This document shows positions 49,478 to 58,500 of a stretch of 64,000 nucleotides of DNA, in pieces. Numbering within the stretch: position 1 is the first letter of the stretch; every line of letters starts with the position of its first letter. Source of the stretch: Nannocystis exedens (GTDB lineage: Bacteria; Myxococcota_A; Polyangia; Nannocystales; Nannocystaceae); the NCBI RefSeq assembly GCF_002343915.1, contig NZ_NETK01000001.1:8198001-8262000 (forward strand). Reading direction: 5' to 3'. The notes beneath the pieces were generated by a model. The model worked only from the letters and a program-made list of their open reading frames with translations, had not been told where the DNA came from and made no database searches. Both the position numbers and the translations under genes were made by a program.

Positions 49478-50533
49478 ATGATCAAGGACGAACGCGAGTT
49501 CTCGGTGCGATCGATCTGCGCGAACCTGGCCGCCGCGGTGGTGCTCGTGACGACGGGCTGTACGAGCGAAGCCGATCCGGACCCCGGAGACACCGGCGAG
49601 GACGAGGTGGTCGAGAAGCAATTCGCGGTGGACGGCGCCTCGATGAACTACGCGGAGGGCCCGGACAACGGGCCGCCGCTGCTCCTGATCCACGGGCAGA
49701 TGACGGACTGGCAGACCTGGAACCGCGCCCTGCCCACGCTGACGCAGAATTACCACGTCTTCGCGGTCGACTGCTTCGGCCACGGAGGCTCCGACCATGT
49801 CCCGGAGCGGTACACGGCGCGGGCCCTGTCGACGGCCATGAGCCGGTTCCTCACGGAGGTCGTGGGCGAGCCCGCGACCGTCGTCGGCCACTCCTCGGGC
49901 GGGCTCATCGCGGCCGACCTCGCCGCCCACTCGCGCGAGAAGGTGCGAGGCGTGATCCTGGAAGATCCGCCGCTCTTCTCGTCGGTCCTGCCGCGCGCGG
50001 AGCAGACCTGGAATTACGTCGACCTCAGCACCCTCGCCCACGAGTTCCTGCTCAGCGGCGAGGCCGACTTCACGGCCTACTACCTCGAGCACACCCTGTT
50101 GTGGACGTTCTTCCCGCCCGACCTCGGGGAGATGATCAAGCAGCAGGCGCTCGCCTACCGGCGAGACCACCCTGACGAGCCCGTGGTCCTGGAGGGCGCG
50201 CCCCCGGAGTTCAACGAGCTGCTCCGGGCCCTGTCGTCCTACGACCCCCGCTTCGGCGAGGCGTTCCACGACAACACCTTCCATCAGGACTTCGACCATG
50301 CGGACACGCTGTCCCGGATCACCGTCCCCACCGTCCTGATCCACGCCAACTGGAGCGTCGACGACAACGGCGTGCTCCTCGGGGCGATGAGCGGGGACGA
50401 GGCCGAGCAGGCCCGCTCTCTCCTCGCCGACGTCGAGTTCGTCAAGGTGGACTCCGGTCACTCGGTGCACTTCGAAAAAACCGACGAATTCCTGCAGATC
50501 GTCCTCGACTTCGAGGCGCGCCTGCAGCCGTGA
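49478..50533 (+). CDS. Alpha/beta-hydrolase lipoprotein
   Basis: A 351-aa protein from ATG 49478. The signal NLAAAVVLVTTGC is a lipobox. The hydrolase fold shows LLLIHGQMTDWQTWNRAL (oxyanion region), VDCFGHGGSD, nucleophile elbow VVGHSSGG (Ser), and VDSGHSVHFEKTDEFLQIV (His); a candidate acid is in HANWSVDDNG. The cap region is about 130 residues. Probably an esterase or epoxide-hydrolase-like enzyme on the cell surface; substrate unknown. Confidence 0.88.
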   Translation: MIKDEREFSVRSICANLAAAVVLVTTGCTSEADPDPGDTGEDEVVEKQFAVDGASMNYAEGPDNGPPLLLIHGQMTDWQTWNRALPTLTQNYHVFAVDCFGHGGSDHVPERYTARALSTAMSRFLTEVVGEPATVVGHSSGGLIAADLAAHSREKVRGVILEDPPLFSSVLPRAEQTWNYVDLSTLAHEFLLSGEADFTAYYLEHTLLWTFFPPDLGEMIKQQALAYRRDHPDEPVVLEGAPPEFNELLRALSSYDPRFGEAFHDNTFHQDFDHADTLSRITVPTVLIHANWSVDDNGVLLGAMSGDEAEQARSLLADVEFVKVDSGHSVHFEKTDEFLQIVLDFEARLQP

Positions 50534-50697
50534 ATCGAGGGCGCCCCGCGAGCGGCGCGAGCGCGCGTCGCTGCAGCACGGACCCCCCAGCGGCGCGGGC
50601 TCTCGGGGACGCGTCGACGACTTCGCGGCTCGCCATTCTTCGCACGACACGGCCATGGGGCGACGACGGCGCGGGCCGACTCGAGCAAAATGCCGGC

Positions 50698-52005
50698 ATG
50701 TCGACCTCCTCCGCGCGCCTGCCCCTCCCGATCGCCCTCGCCCTCGTGTGCGCCTGCGGGGACGCGAACACGACCGCGACCTCCGACACGGCGTCCCTCA
50801 CGAGCACCACCGGGGCCGACTCCGACGGGACGACCGCTGCCGCGACCGCAGACTCGCCGGGCACGAACGACAGCAGCGGCGCTTCCCCGACCACCGGGCC
50901 CTCGACCATCACCGGCACCACCCACGACACCACGGACGGCAACACCGTCACCGGCGACTCCACCACGGGCTTCACGACCACCGACGGCACGACCAGCACC
51001 ACCACCACCACGACCGGCGACGACGACCCCTTCACGGTCTATCTCGATCCCGCGGGCGACGACGCCCATGGCGGCCTGTCGCCCGACGACGCCGTCCTGA
51101 CCCTCGCGCGGGCCCAGGAGATCGTCGTCGCTGCGGCCCCCGACCGCGACGTGGAGGTGCGGATCGCCCAGGGCACCTACGTCGGCCAGAGCGTGACCTG
51201 GACCCACTATCACCCCGACCACCGGATCGCCTTCATGCCGGCCGATTACGAGGACGGCGAGGGGATCGACGACATCGCCGGTCGCCCGGTGTTCGACGGC
51301 GAGGGCGCGGGCGCCCTCCTGACCCTCGACGTCGCCCCGGGGGAGGAGACGCACCTCGAGTTCTACTACCTCGAGATCCAGCATTACCTGCATTACGGCC
51401 TGTACTTCCGGGGCAATCGCCTCGATCCCGAGGGCGGCTGGAACGGGGGCAACCGGATCTTCGGCGTGTACTTCACCGAGATCGGCAGCCTGCACGTGCC
51501 CGGCGAGGAGGGCTACGGCGCGATCGACCTGGTCAATTCGCGCAACAACGACATCCGCAACAACCACTTCGTCGCCATCGAGAACCACGCGCAGAAGGCC
51601 GGGCTGATGCACGGCGTGTACATCGCCCATCACAGCACGGGCAATCAGATCCGCAGCAACCAATTCACCGAGATCAGCGGCGACCCGATCCGCGTGCGCG
51701 ACGACAGCAACGCGAACCTCATCCAGGACAACACCTTCGAGAACACCGGCAGCGTCGCCTTCTACTCCGACTGGTACTGCGACCCCGACGCCAACCCGAA
51801 CTGCACCAAGCCCGGCGGCGAGTGCCCGTCGTGGCAGAACGAGTTCCGCGACAACGGGCTGCACTGCGGGTACGGCGGCGAGCAGCTCCCGCCCTTCTCG
51901 TACATTCAGGGCGGCGCCGATTACGTCCCGCCGAGCTGCCCCGACCACTTCGTCGACGGCTGGAAGCGCCTGTACACCAGCGACAATACCTCCGCTTGCC
52001 CGTGA
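50698..52005 (+). CDS. Right-handed beta-helix lipoprotein
   Basis: A 435-aa protein from ATG 50698. The signal LPIALALVCAC is a lipobox. A long Thr-rich linker (residues 20-110) leads to a parallel beta-helix of the pectate-lyase type, with DDAVLTLARAQEIV, repeated N-rich rungs (NSRNNDIRNNHFVAIEN, STGNQIRSNQFTEISG, DSNANLIQDNTFENTG) and a Cys-containing end. Likely a surface polysaccharide-binding or lyase-like protein; catalytic residues not assigned. Confidence 0.85.
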   Translation: MSTSSARLPLPIALALVCACGDANTTATSDTASLTSTTGADSDGTTAAATADSPGTNDSSGASPTTGPSTITGTTHDTTDGNTVTGDSTTGFTTTDGTTSTTTTTTGDDDPFTVYLDPAGDDAHGGLSPDDAVLTLARAQEIVVAAAPDRDVEVRIAQGTYVGQSVTWTHYHPDHRIAFMPADYEDGEGIDDIAGRPVFDGEGAGALLTLDVAPGEETHLEFYYLEIQHYLHYGLYFRGNRLDPEGGWNGGNRIFGVYFTEIGSLHVPGEEGYGAIDLVNSRNNDIRNNHFVAIENHAQKAGLMHGVYIAHHSTGNQIRSNQFTEISGDPIRVRDDSNANLIQDNTFENTGSVAFYSDWYCDPDANPNCTKPGGECPSWQNEFRDNGLHCGYGGEQLPPFSYIQGGADYVPPSCPDHFVDGWKRLYTSDNTSACP

Positions 52006-52045
52006 CGCCTGCGTTCGGGCGCAGGATGCCGAGGCGATCGGGCGA

Positions 52046-52112
52046 AGCGCAACACGTAGCGCACGCAGGCGCAGAGCGCCGGCGGCGAGGTGTGCGCATC
52101 CCTCCGCAGTGA
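52046..52112 (+). pseudogene. Second remnant of an FG-GAP lipoprotein gene 3' end
   Basis: AAGCGCAACACGTAGCGCAC and the following ..GCGCCGGCGGCGAGG..CCGCAGTGA follow 48381-48448 closely, with point changes and small indels, including the terminal TGA. No coding frame survives upstream. Confidence 0.6.
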
Positions 52113-52175
52113 GCGGTGGCCCGTCCTCGTCGGCCACGATGACGGGCGGGTATCGACGGTGGCAGCGCCGCCCGA

Positions 52176-53312
52176 TCAGGGCGCGTCGAACACGTCGACG
52201 ACCGCGTGGCCGCCGAGCGGCATCTCGAACAGCACATGATTCGCGCCGTCGACGACGATGCCGGTCGGCGCCGCGCCGGTACCGAGCTCGAACTCGACGC
52301 CCGGCGTCAGCGTCGCGCCGGGGAGCGAGATCTGGTCGATGCGACCGGCGCCGCTCAGGTGCGCGACGAACATGCGAGCGCCGTCGGGCGCGATGGCCAG
52401 GCCGTCCGGAGCATCGAGGCCGGTGTAGAACGGCGTGAAAATCCCGTCGGCGGTGACCGTGAGGATCCGATCTCCGCCCCAGTCGGCCACGTAGAGCGTG
52501 CCATCGCCGCCGAACGTCGCCACGCTGAGCAGCGAGGCGGACTGCGCGAAGGGGGTGATCACGTGGTTGTCGACGTCGATCGCGAGCAGCTGCGGGGGGC
52601 CGTAGGAGACGGCGATGAGCTGGTCGCCGAAGTCCCCGAAGCCCTGCGGCGCGACCGTGAGGCTGAGGATCGGCACCTCCAGCGGCATGATCGATTCGAC
52701 CTGATCCTGGTCATCGAGGGCGTAGAGGTGATCGGGGATACCGGCGGCGAAGTAGACGCTGTCGTCGCTCGCGCGGTGGGTGATGCCCGAGACCATGGAG
52801 TGAGGCAGGCCCTGGACTACCAACGAGACGGAGCCGTCATTGCGGTCCACGCGGTAGATGTTCGCCGTCTCCTCGCCGCCCCCGACGATGAGATCGCAGT
52901 CGCCGTCGAACGCGATCTCGCCGAGTACGGCCTGGCCCGTCCACACGTCGATGGGGAAGGTATGCCCGTCCAAGTCCCACGTGCAGGCCTCGGTCATGCA
53001 CGTGTCGCTGCAACCGTCGCTCGAGGAATTCCCGCCGTCGTCGCATTGCTCGACGCCGACGCGGATCAGGCCGTCGCCGCAGGCTGCGAGCAGACAGGCC
53101 GAGGTGCAGGCGCCGTCGTCGGCATTGGCCAGGCCGAGGTCGCACTCCTCACCGGGGTCGATTACGCCATCGCCGCATGCGCCGGCGCCCGTGTCGGGGT
53201 CATGGTCGTCGTCGTCCCGAATATCGTCGCCCGAGGGGAGCTCTGGCTCGTACCACGGGCAAACTGGAGTCAAGGAGAAGAAACCACCGAGCAAAATGGT
53301 GAGACGTGGCAT
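52176..53312 (-). CDS. Secreted beta-propeller protein with DUF4215-like repeats
   Basis: About 378 aa from ATG 53312 (MPRLTILLGGFFSLTPVC; an in-frame ATG at 53330 adds six residues). After the signal come two Cys-rich repeats (CGDGVIDPGEECDLG; CGDGLIRVGVEQCDDGG). A six-bladed propeller-like region follows, of the NHL/SMP-30 type: GGGEETANIYRVDRNDGS, DSVYFAAGIPDHLYALD, GDGTLYVADWGGDRILTVT, DGLAIAPDGARMFVAHLSG. It joins the two surface-protein styles of this window in one chain. Confidence 0.83.
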   Translation of the reverse strand: MPRLTILLGGFFSLTPVCPWYEPELPSGDDIRDDDDHDPDTGAGACGDGVIDPGEECDLGLANADDGACTSACLLAACGDGLIRVGVEQCDDGGNSSSDGCSDTCMTEACTWDLDGHTFPIDVWTGQAVLGEIAFDGDCDLIVGGGEETANIYRVDRNDGSVSLVVQGLPHSMVSGITHRASDDSVYFAAGIPDHLYALDDQDQVESIMPLEVPILSLTVAPQGFGDFGDQLIAVSYGPPQLLAIDVDNHVITPFAQSASLLSVATFGGDGTLYVADWGGDRILTVTADGIFTPFYTGLDAPDGLAIAPDGARMFVAHLSGAGRIDQISLPGATLTPGVEFELGTGAAPTGIVVDGANHVLFEMPLGGHAVVDVFDAP

Positions 53313-53330
53313 GGGGAATTTCGGACACAA

Positions 53331-53782
53331 GCTGACCGAGGCTTCCCGTCACGCCATCCTTGCACCGGATGGATACCGTATCCGGGAAAATCGATGGACT
53401 CGCATTCCATCCCAATTGCGAGCGCAGGCGGCGCCGAGGCGTCGCCATTCCACGTGAGCATGTCGCGCGGAGCACACCGCGGCCCTGTGATCCCTGTTAC
53501 ACGTCGACCGCGCGACGCGAGCGGAATCCCGTTCGATGGCGCGGTCGTACGAGCCCGGCATCACTGCTCGATTCAAGCGGCCCCGGGGGGCTGTCGCGAT
53601 TCTGGTGTGACGAACGAACCGAGCAGGCGCCCTGGGGCGCGGACAGGACGCGAGGAGCGGCGACCGCTCGCGTCATTCGCCGAACCAAAACTGGCACGCG
53701 TGGGGCTCGCTCGCTCGTTCGGGCGCGAACCCGAGGACCGCGGCGAAGGCCTCGCGCCGCCGCCACGGCCACACCGCCGCGG
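53331..53782. other. Intergenic region, about 450 bp
   Basis: No gene supported. It should contain the promoter of the minus-strand propeller gene. Open frames are long only because of high GC. Confidence 0.3.
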
Positions 53783-54220
53783 CTATCCGCCCTCGACGGC
53801 GAACAGCGCCAGGCCGGCGGAGAAGTTCGAGGAGACGTCCGATTCCTCGTCGAATTGCTCGTGGGTGAAGCGCAGGTCGGCGACGATCCAGTTCGCGCCG
53901 CCGAACCACAGGCCCGAGACCTTCGCGTTCCAGGTGCCGATCAGCGGGGCGAAGGCCGGCAGGCGCGCGAGCCGTCGCGGATCGGCGAGGACCCCGGGCG
54001 GCGGCTCGTCCAGCTCGACGAGGGCGCAGTGCGGCGGCGGACCGGGCCAGGCCGCGAGCTCGGCGAACGCGAAGGCGCGGCGCGCGCCGTCCAGCTGCTG
54101 CTCGCGCGGGTCGCCCTCCGCCAGGGTCGAGAACGCGGCGAGGCAGGCCGTGAACGGCCGGACCGCGAAGGCGTCGGCGAGCGGGGCGAGGGGAACGGTC
54201 GATTCGTGGGGGGTCGTCAT
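53783..54220 (-). CDS. Conserved-looking hypothetical protein
   Basis: A 145-aa cytosolic protein with a normal start (ATG 54220), no signal and no membrane segment. Pieces such as CALVELDEPPPGVLADPRRL, IGTWNAKVSGLWFGGANWIV and ADLRFTHEQFDEESDVSSNF look like a folded protein rather than a shadow frame. No family recognised. Confidence 0.6.
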   Translation of the reverse strand: MTTPHESTVPLAPLADAFAVRPFTACLAAFSTLAEGDPREQQLDGARRAFAFAELAAWPGPPPHCALVELDEPPPGVLADPRRLARLPAFAPLIGTWNAKVSGLWFGGANWIVADLRFTHEQFDEESDVSSNFSAGLALFAVEGG

Positions 54221-54461
54221 GTCGGGGCTCCGTGCCTCGTTTCACTACCCAAGACCGGCCGGGGAAGCGCGCCCGCGGCCGTCGCGTCGATGCGAGCCTG
54301 TCGCCTTGCGTCGCGCTCGCCCGGCTGGCGCGGTGTTCGTCCCGTGCTCCCATCCGCAGACGTTCGCGGCTTCGAGGTCCGATCAGGGACAAAGCTGCTA
54401 CCCGGGATCGTACACGCTTGCCAGAAGCGCCGAGAAAATGTCCATGGGCGCCACGAATCAC

Positions 54462-55492
54462 ATGACAGAGAAGCGGCGCTTCGAGCTCGTCGAGGGCTCA
54501 GCGAGTAAGTTCTGGGGGATCACGGTCGAGGGCAAGAGCATGTCGGTGTGCTACGGGCGCATCGGCACGGCGGGGAGCGCGAAGGACAAGGCCTTCGCCT
54601 CGGAGGCCGAGGCCGAGCGCGAGGCCGCGAAGCTCGAACTGCTCACGACGCTCGCCAAGAAGGCACCGCTCGATCCGCAATCGCGGGAGGAGAGCGACGA
54701 GAAGCAGGCGAAGTACGAGGAGCTTTACGCGGCCGCCCAGAACGTCGGGCTGCCGAAGATGCCGCCCAAGGAGCTGAAGAAGGCGATCACCACGATCCAG
54801 GCGCTGATGAAGCCCGCCGAGAAGCTGGCGCTCGCGCTGCCGCTCGCGCGGCAGTACGCCGCCGAGCGCGATCTCTGGGGTGAGGTCGCCAGCGCTGCCG
54901 ACGACCTGAAGGATTGGCCGCTGACGGCCGAGGCCGCCGCGAACGCGAAGCGGCTGACCCCCCTCGCGGGACCGGCCCGTCTTCGCGTCCATGCTCGCGC
55001 GGGCGCTGCACAAACTCGGCCGCGACGGCGAGGCGCTGGCGGTGGTGACGACGGCGATCAAGGCCAAGCGGCACTACCTGGCGCAGGAGATCCCGACCGG
55101 CACCGCGCCGGCGTTCCGCGTGCGCTGCCTCGAGCGCGACGGAGCTCCGCCCGAAGAGCTACGAGCTGTGGTTCACGCTCGGTTCGGAGACGAAGGATCG
55201 CGAGCAGCGGAAGGCCGCGCTCGAGACGGTGATCGCGTTGTGCAGCGACGAGGACCTGATTCGCTTCAACGAGTCCATCGCGCTGCCCTTCAAGACGAAG
55301 GCCGAGGCGCTGCTGGCCCGAGGAGCGCAAGGGGTAGTCGCCGAGAGCGGTCGAGGCCGGCCGACAGCGCGGCGCCTGACGTGTCGGCTCGAGCGGTCGC
55401 GCGGGGCGAATGCGCGCGCGCCTCGGCCCCGCGAGGCGCCGCGCAGGATGGGTCGAACGATGCCTGAACCGGGCGTGTCCCGGCAACCGTGA
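54462..55492 (+). pseudogene. WGR-domain protein gene with two frameshifts
   Basis: From ATG 54462 the first frame encodes a WGR domain (RRFELVEGSASKFWGITVEG, SVCYGRIGTAGSAKDKAFAS) and helices up to AKRLTPLAGP. Near 54975 the sense continues in another frame (VFASMLARALHKLGRDGEAL). Near 55140 it shifts again (KSYELWFTLGSETKDREQRK, DLIRFNESIALPFKTKAEAL). WGR domains bind nucleic acids or appear with PARP-like and metal-sensor partners. Unless the shifts are sequencing errors the gene is dead. Confidence 0.7.
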
Positions 55493-55552
55493 CGGCGCTC
55501 ACCTCCTGGGCGACGTTGAGAGGCCGCTAATCTTGAGTATTCTCCCTTCAAG

Positions 55553-56644
55553 GTGCCGGCCGTGCGAACCAGGAGCCTCTCCCTGTGGACGATGCTTGTC
55601 TGGGCCGCAGGTTGCGCGGAGCAGAGCTTGCCGCCGCTGGTCGCGAGCAGCAAATACATCGACTATCACACGGATGCAGATCCGTCCGTCCTGTGCATGG
55701 ACGACTTTCTCGCGCGTGAGGATCGATTCGTCGAGGAGGTCGCCGAGGTGCTCGGAGTCGACGTCCCGACGGGGCGAATCAGCTTCGTCTGGAACCTGTA
55801 CATGGAGTCCGGGGAGTCCTGGGCTTGTGAGCATTCGGTCGATTGCTATCGGTACGACGAGGGACAAGGGACGGGTCTGATCGTCTCGCGCAATGTCTCG
55901 AATCGGCACGAGCTCGTGCACGCCGTCGAGATCCCCGCGCTCGGCGCGGCGGGCTCGAAGGTGCTCGGCGAGGGGTTGGCCGAGTACCTGGGATCGGGCA
56001 AGTCGACAGCGGGCGTGGTGAACGGTTTTCCCGCGGCGTTCGAGGCCATGGTGGCGGACGGCGAGGTAGATTATCTGCTCGCGCAACACTTCGTCGGTTC
56101 GATCTTCTCGCGCGAGGGCGCCGGCAAGTATCGTGCGTTTCGCGAAGCTTTGGATGCGAGCGCCGGCGTGCAACAGTTCTCCAGTGCTTTCGAGTCGATC
56201 TACGGGCGCTCGTGGAGCGAGGCCTTGGCGGAGATGAGCGAGGCGGTACACGGGCTGGCTCAGCCCCTGGGCTGTGGAGACGGGAATGAACTGGAATGGA
56301 CGGCGGACGGCATTCTCGATACGACCATCGCCAGCCAGTGCGGGGACGGAACGTTCTTCGGCCCTGGGATCGTTCATGGCCATCCCGCGTTCGAGGCGAC
56401 CTTTGTCGTGCAGATCGCCGAAGCCGGTGCTTATGACTTCACGGTTCAAGGGGCTGGCGTCGAGGGTATCCTCAACGCGTGCTCGTTTGAAATCAAGAGC
56501 CAGAGCATCGGCTCGAACGGGGGGCAGACGATCCAGGGATTGCTATACCCGGGAGAACACGTCTTGTTGCTCCGATTCTCGGCGGACGACGAAGCGCGAG
56601 GGGAAGCCTCGGTCACGATCGAGTACGTGAGCCCGCCTCCGTGA
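55553..56644 (+). CDS. HELVH-containing lipoprotein, putative metalloprotease
   Basis: A 363-aa protein from GTG 55553. The signal LSLWTMLVWAAGC is a lipobox. NRHELVHAVEIP (about residue 120) is a HExxH zinc motif and VLGEGLAEYLGSG, about 20 residues later, offers the third (Glu) ligand of a gluzincin. The last 120 residues form a beta-sandwich-like domain (AYDFTVQGAG; HVLLLRFSADDEA) after a Cys pair. No family is recognised. Confidence 0.75.
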   Translation: MPAVRTRSLSLWTMLVWAAGCAEQSLPPLVASSKYIDYHTDADPSVLCMDDFLAREDRFVEEVAEVLGVDVPTGRISFVWNLYMESGESWACEHSVDCYRYDEGQGTGLIVSRNVSNRHELVHAVEIPALGAAGSKVLGEGLAEYLGSGKSTAGVVNGFPAAFEAMVADGEVDYLLAQHFVGSIFSREGAGKYRAFREALDASAGVQQFSSAFESIYGRSWSEALAEMSEAVHGLAQPLGCGDGNELEWTADGILDTTIASQCGDGTFFGPGIVHGHPAFEATFVVQIAEAGAYDFTVQGAGVEGILNACSFEIKSQSIGSNGGQTIQGLLYPGEHVLLLRFSADDEARGEASVTIEYVSPPP

Positions 56645-56656
56645 CGCTGCTGGCGG

Positions 56657-57403
56657 TTAAAACCAGGCAGAGAGGCCGAGGACGGCTGCCAGCGTGAAAG
56701 ACTGCCCTGTCCTCGACCACCCCGAAGAACTACCCGGGTTCCCGGGTCCACCGCTGCGACCGACGCCATAGACCCAGCGATAGTCAAACGTTGCTCCGAA
56801 ATCGATCGAGATGGCTGGCGTGATGAACGCGTGAGCGCCCACGCCTGCACCCGCCAACGGGAGGAGCGCGCCGATCCGTGTCCACGTATCACCGTAGCGA
56901 GAGGTCGCAGTCGCTCCTGTGAGACCGGCCCGAACCAGGATGTAGGGCAGGACCCGGCCCTCGGAGATCGGGAGGATCTCCAGGTAAGGCGTCAGCGTGC
57001 CCAGGAAGCGCGTGGTCTCGTCATCGTTGAGGTCGTCCGACGGGTCGTCGTTGCGCTCGAACGAATGCGTCAAATTCATGCCGAAGCGTGCGCCGAGGAG
57101 CAAGTGCTTGTGGCTGCCGTAGCCGACCCCGAGAGCGAGCAGCGAGCCTCCCCCCGCCGGCCGACCGTCGATGGAGACGGGTCGGCCCGGGCCGAAGCCG
57201 AGCTCGTGTGAACGACTCGGCGGCGAGCCGGTCATGGAAAGTGGCAGGCGGTACGGGGTGGCCCGCGTCCAGGAGAAGACTTCCGTCTCCACGCCGACCC
57301 GGACTTTACCCCGCGGACCGACGCTCGCCGCCTCGGCGATGTTCGCCTGGATCACCGCCCCGAGGAGGACCGGGAGGCTCAGGAGGCGTCGGCTCGGCTT
57401 CAT
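56657..57403 (-). CDS. Outer-membrane beta-barrel-like protein
   Basis: A 248-aa protein with an N-terminal signal (LLSLPVLLGAVIQANIAEAA). Alternating hydrophobic strands follow (VRVGVETEVFSWTRAT; LLLGARFGMNLTHSF; TPYLEILPIS; ISIDFGATFDYRWVYGV) and a C-terminal aromatic Phe (LAAVLGLSAWF), as in barrels inserted by BamA. Probably an outer-membrane protein; function unknown. Converges with the metalloprotease-like gene. Confidence 0.75.
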   Translation of the reverse strand: MKPSRRLLSLPVLLGAVIQANIAEAASVGPRGKVRVGVETEVFSWTRATPYRLPLSMTGSPPSRSHELGFGPGRPVSIDGRPAGGGSLLALGVGYGSHKHLLLGARFGMNLTHSFERNDDPSDDLNDDETTRFLGTLTPYLEILPISEGRVLPYILVRAGLTGATATSRYGDTWTRIGALLPLAGAGVGAHAFITPAISIDFGATFDYRWVYGVGRSGGPGNPGSSSGWSRTGQSFTLAAVLGLSAWF

Positions 57404-57416
57404 CTCAATCTCCGGG

Positions 57417-57905
57417 TCATGGTGAGGTGAAAATGATGCCGTAGGTCAAGTACACGAATCCAGTCCCCCGCTGGACCTTGAGAGTATACGAGGTCTCTGC
57501 CTGGTTCAACCACAGCTCCACGTAAGCCGCGAACGCCTCCAGCGGGTCGCCCAGCGGTATCCCATTGACCTCGACGAACTTGTCGCCGTTTCGCAACCCC
57601 AGGAGGTACGCCATGTCCGTCGAGACCGCGCTCTCGACAACCAGGCCGTCTGTGACATCGATCCGGGCCGAGTCGCATTCGTAGAGTGCGGTGACGTCAT
57701 ATTCCAACGCGCTGACCAGGTGGCCGGAAATGCCGTAGTCGTTGGTCGACGGATTGGCGATCAGGTCGCCGGGAGCGCAATCGTTGCAGTTATACCCACC
57801 TTCGGTCGGGACGGACTCCTCGCCGGTCTTGCAGTGGCCGGCAAACTCGGTCGGAACCGCCTGCCCGCCGCACACCAGCCCACATCGTCCGGCGGTGCAG
57901 GGCAT
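57417..57905 (-). CDS. PDZ-like protein, 5' end uncertain
   Basis: The visible 162-aa frame ends with a PDZ-like fold: LVVESAVSTDMAYLLGLRNG, DKFVEVNGIPLGDP, SYTLKVQRGTGFVYLTYGI. The N-terminal part is Cys-rich (MPCTAGRCGLVCGG, CNDCAPGD). The same frame stays open upstream to about 58218 and reads like protein (EEVCAIWNIETIYVCSCVHA, DGQWWDYDEN), yet contains no ATG, GTG or TTG. The true start may lie behind a frameshift. It sits 14 nt from the barrel gene, so the two may be co-transcribed. Confidence 0.6.
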   Translation of the reverse strand: MPCTAGRCGLVCGGQAVPTEFAGHCKTGEESVPTEGGYNCNDCAPGDLIANPSTNDYGISGHLVSALEYDVTALYECDSARIDVTDGLVVESAVSTDMAYLLGLRNGDKFVEVNGIPLGDPLEAFAAYVELWLNQAETSYTLKVQRGTGFVYLTYGIIFTSP

Positions 57906-58221
57906 GTTTTCGTCATAGTCCCACCACTGACCATCTTGGGCATGGACACAGCTGCAGACGTAGATCGTCTCAATGTTCCATATTGCGCAAACTTCCTCGG
58001 GATCGAAGTCGCAACCCGGGTCTCCGACGGGACCGGCCCATTCGATCGTGACTGCAAGGCAGGACGTCGCTCTCAGGCCGGCTCCCAGATGGGCACCGGC
58101 TGTCTTCGGGGACCGGATGACTCCGTCGTTGGTACCCTGCTCTCGCTGGATCAGTAGATGGCGGATCCGAGATCGGGCTATCTCCTGGGGGTAGCGTTCG
58201 GAGCCTGCTCCCCCCTGTTCG

Positions 58222-58500
58222 AACAGTTATGAAAGACCGGACGCGTATCTGGCGAGCGGGTCCGAAGTGGCCCATCGATCAGAGCCGGCCGCTCGGGCCA
58301 GGTCGTGACGGACGAAGTTCGGACGTGGTTGAATGGACATGTCTTGAGAGACACCTTACTGTCTGTGCCGCCGTTGCCCCGTGGCGGCGCGAGGGCGTCC
58401 TCGCCGCGGGGGGTGGGCGGATCCGCGACCTCGGAGTTTTTGCACCCGCCGGGGCAATTTTTTCCCGGGCCGCGGGTACTCCACCCGGGCTAAGGTCCGC
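58222..58500. other. Intergenic region upstream of the kinase-TPR gene
   Basis: About 280 bp with no supported gene. It separates the minus-strand PDZ-like gene from the plus-strand kinase-TPR gene. No clear promoter consensus was picked out. Confidence 0.3.
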
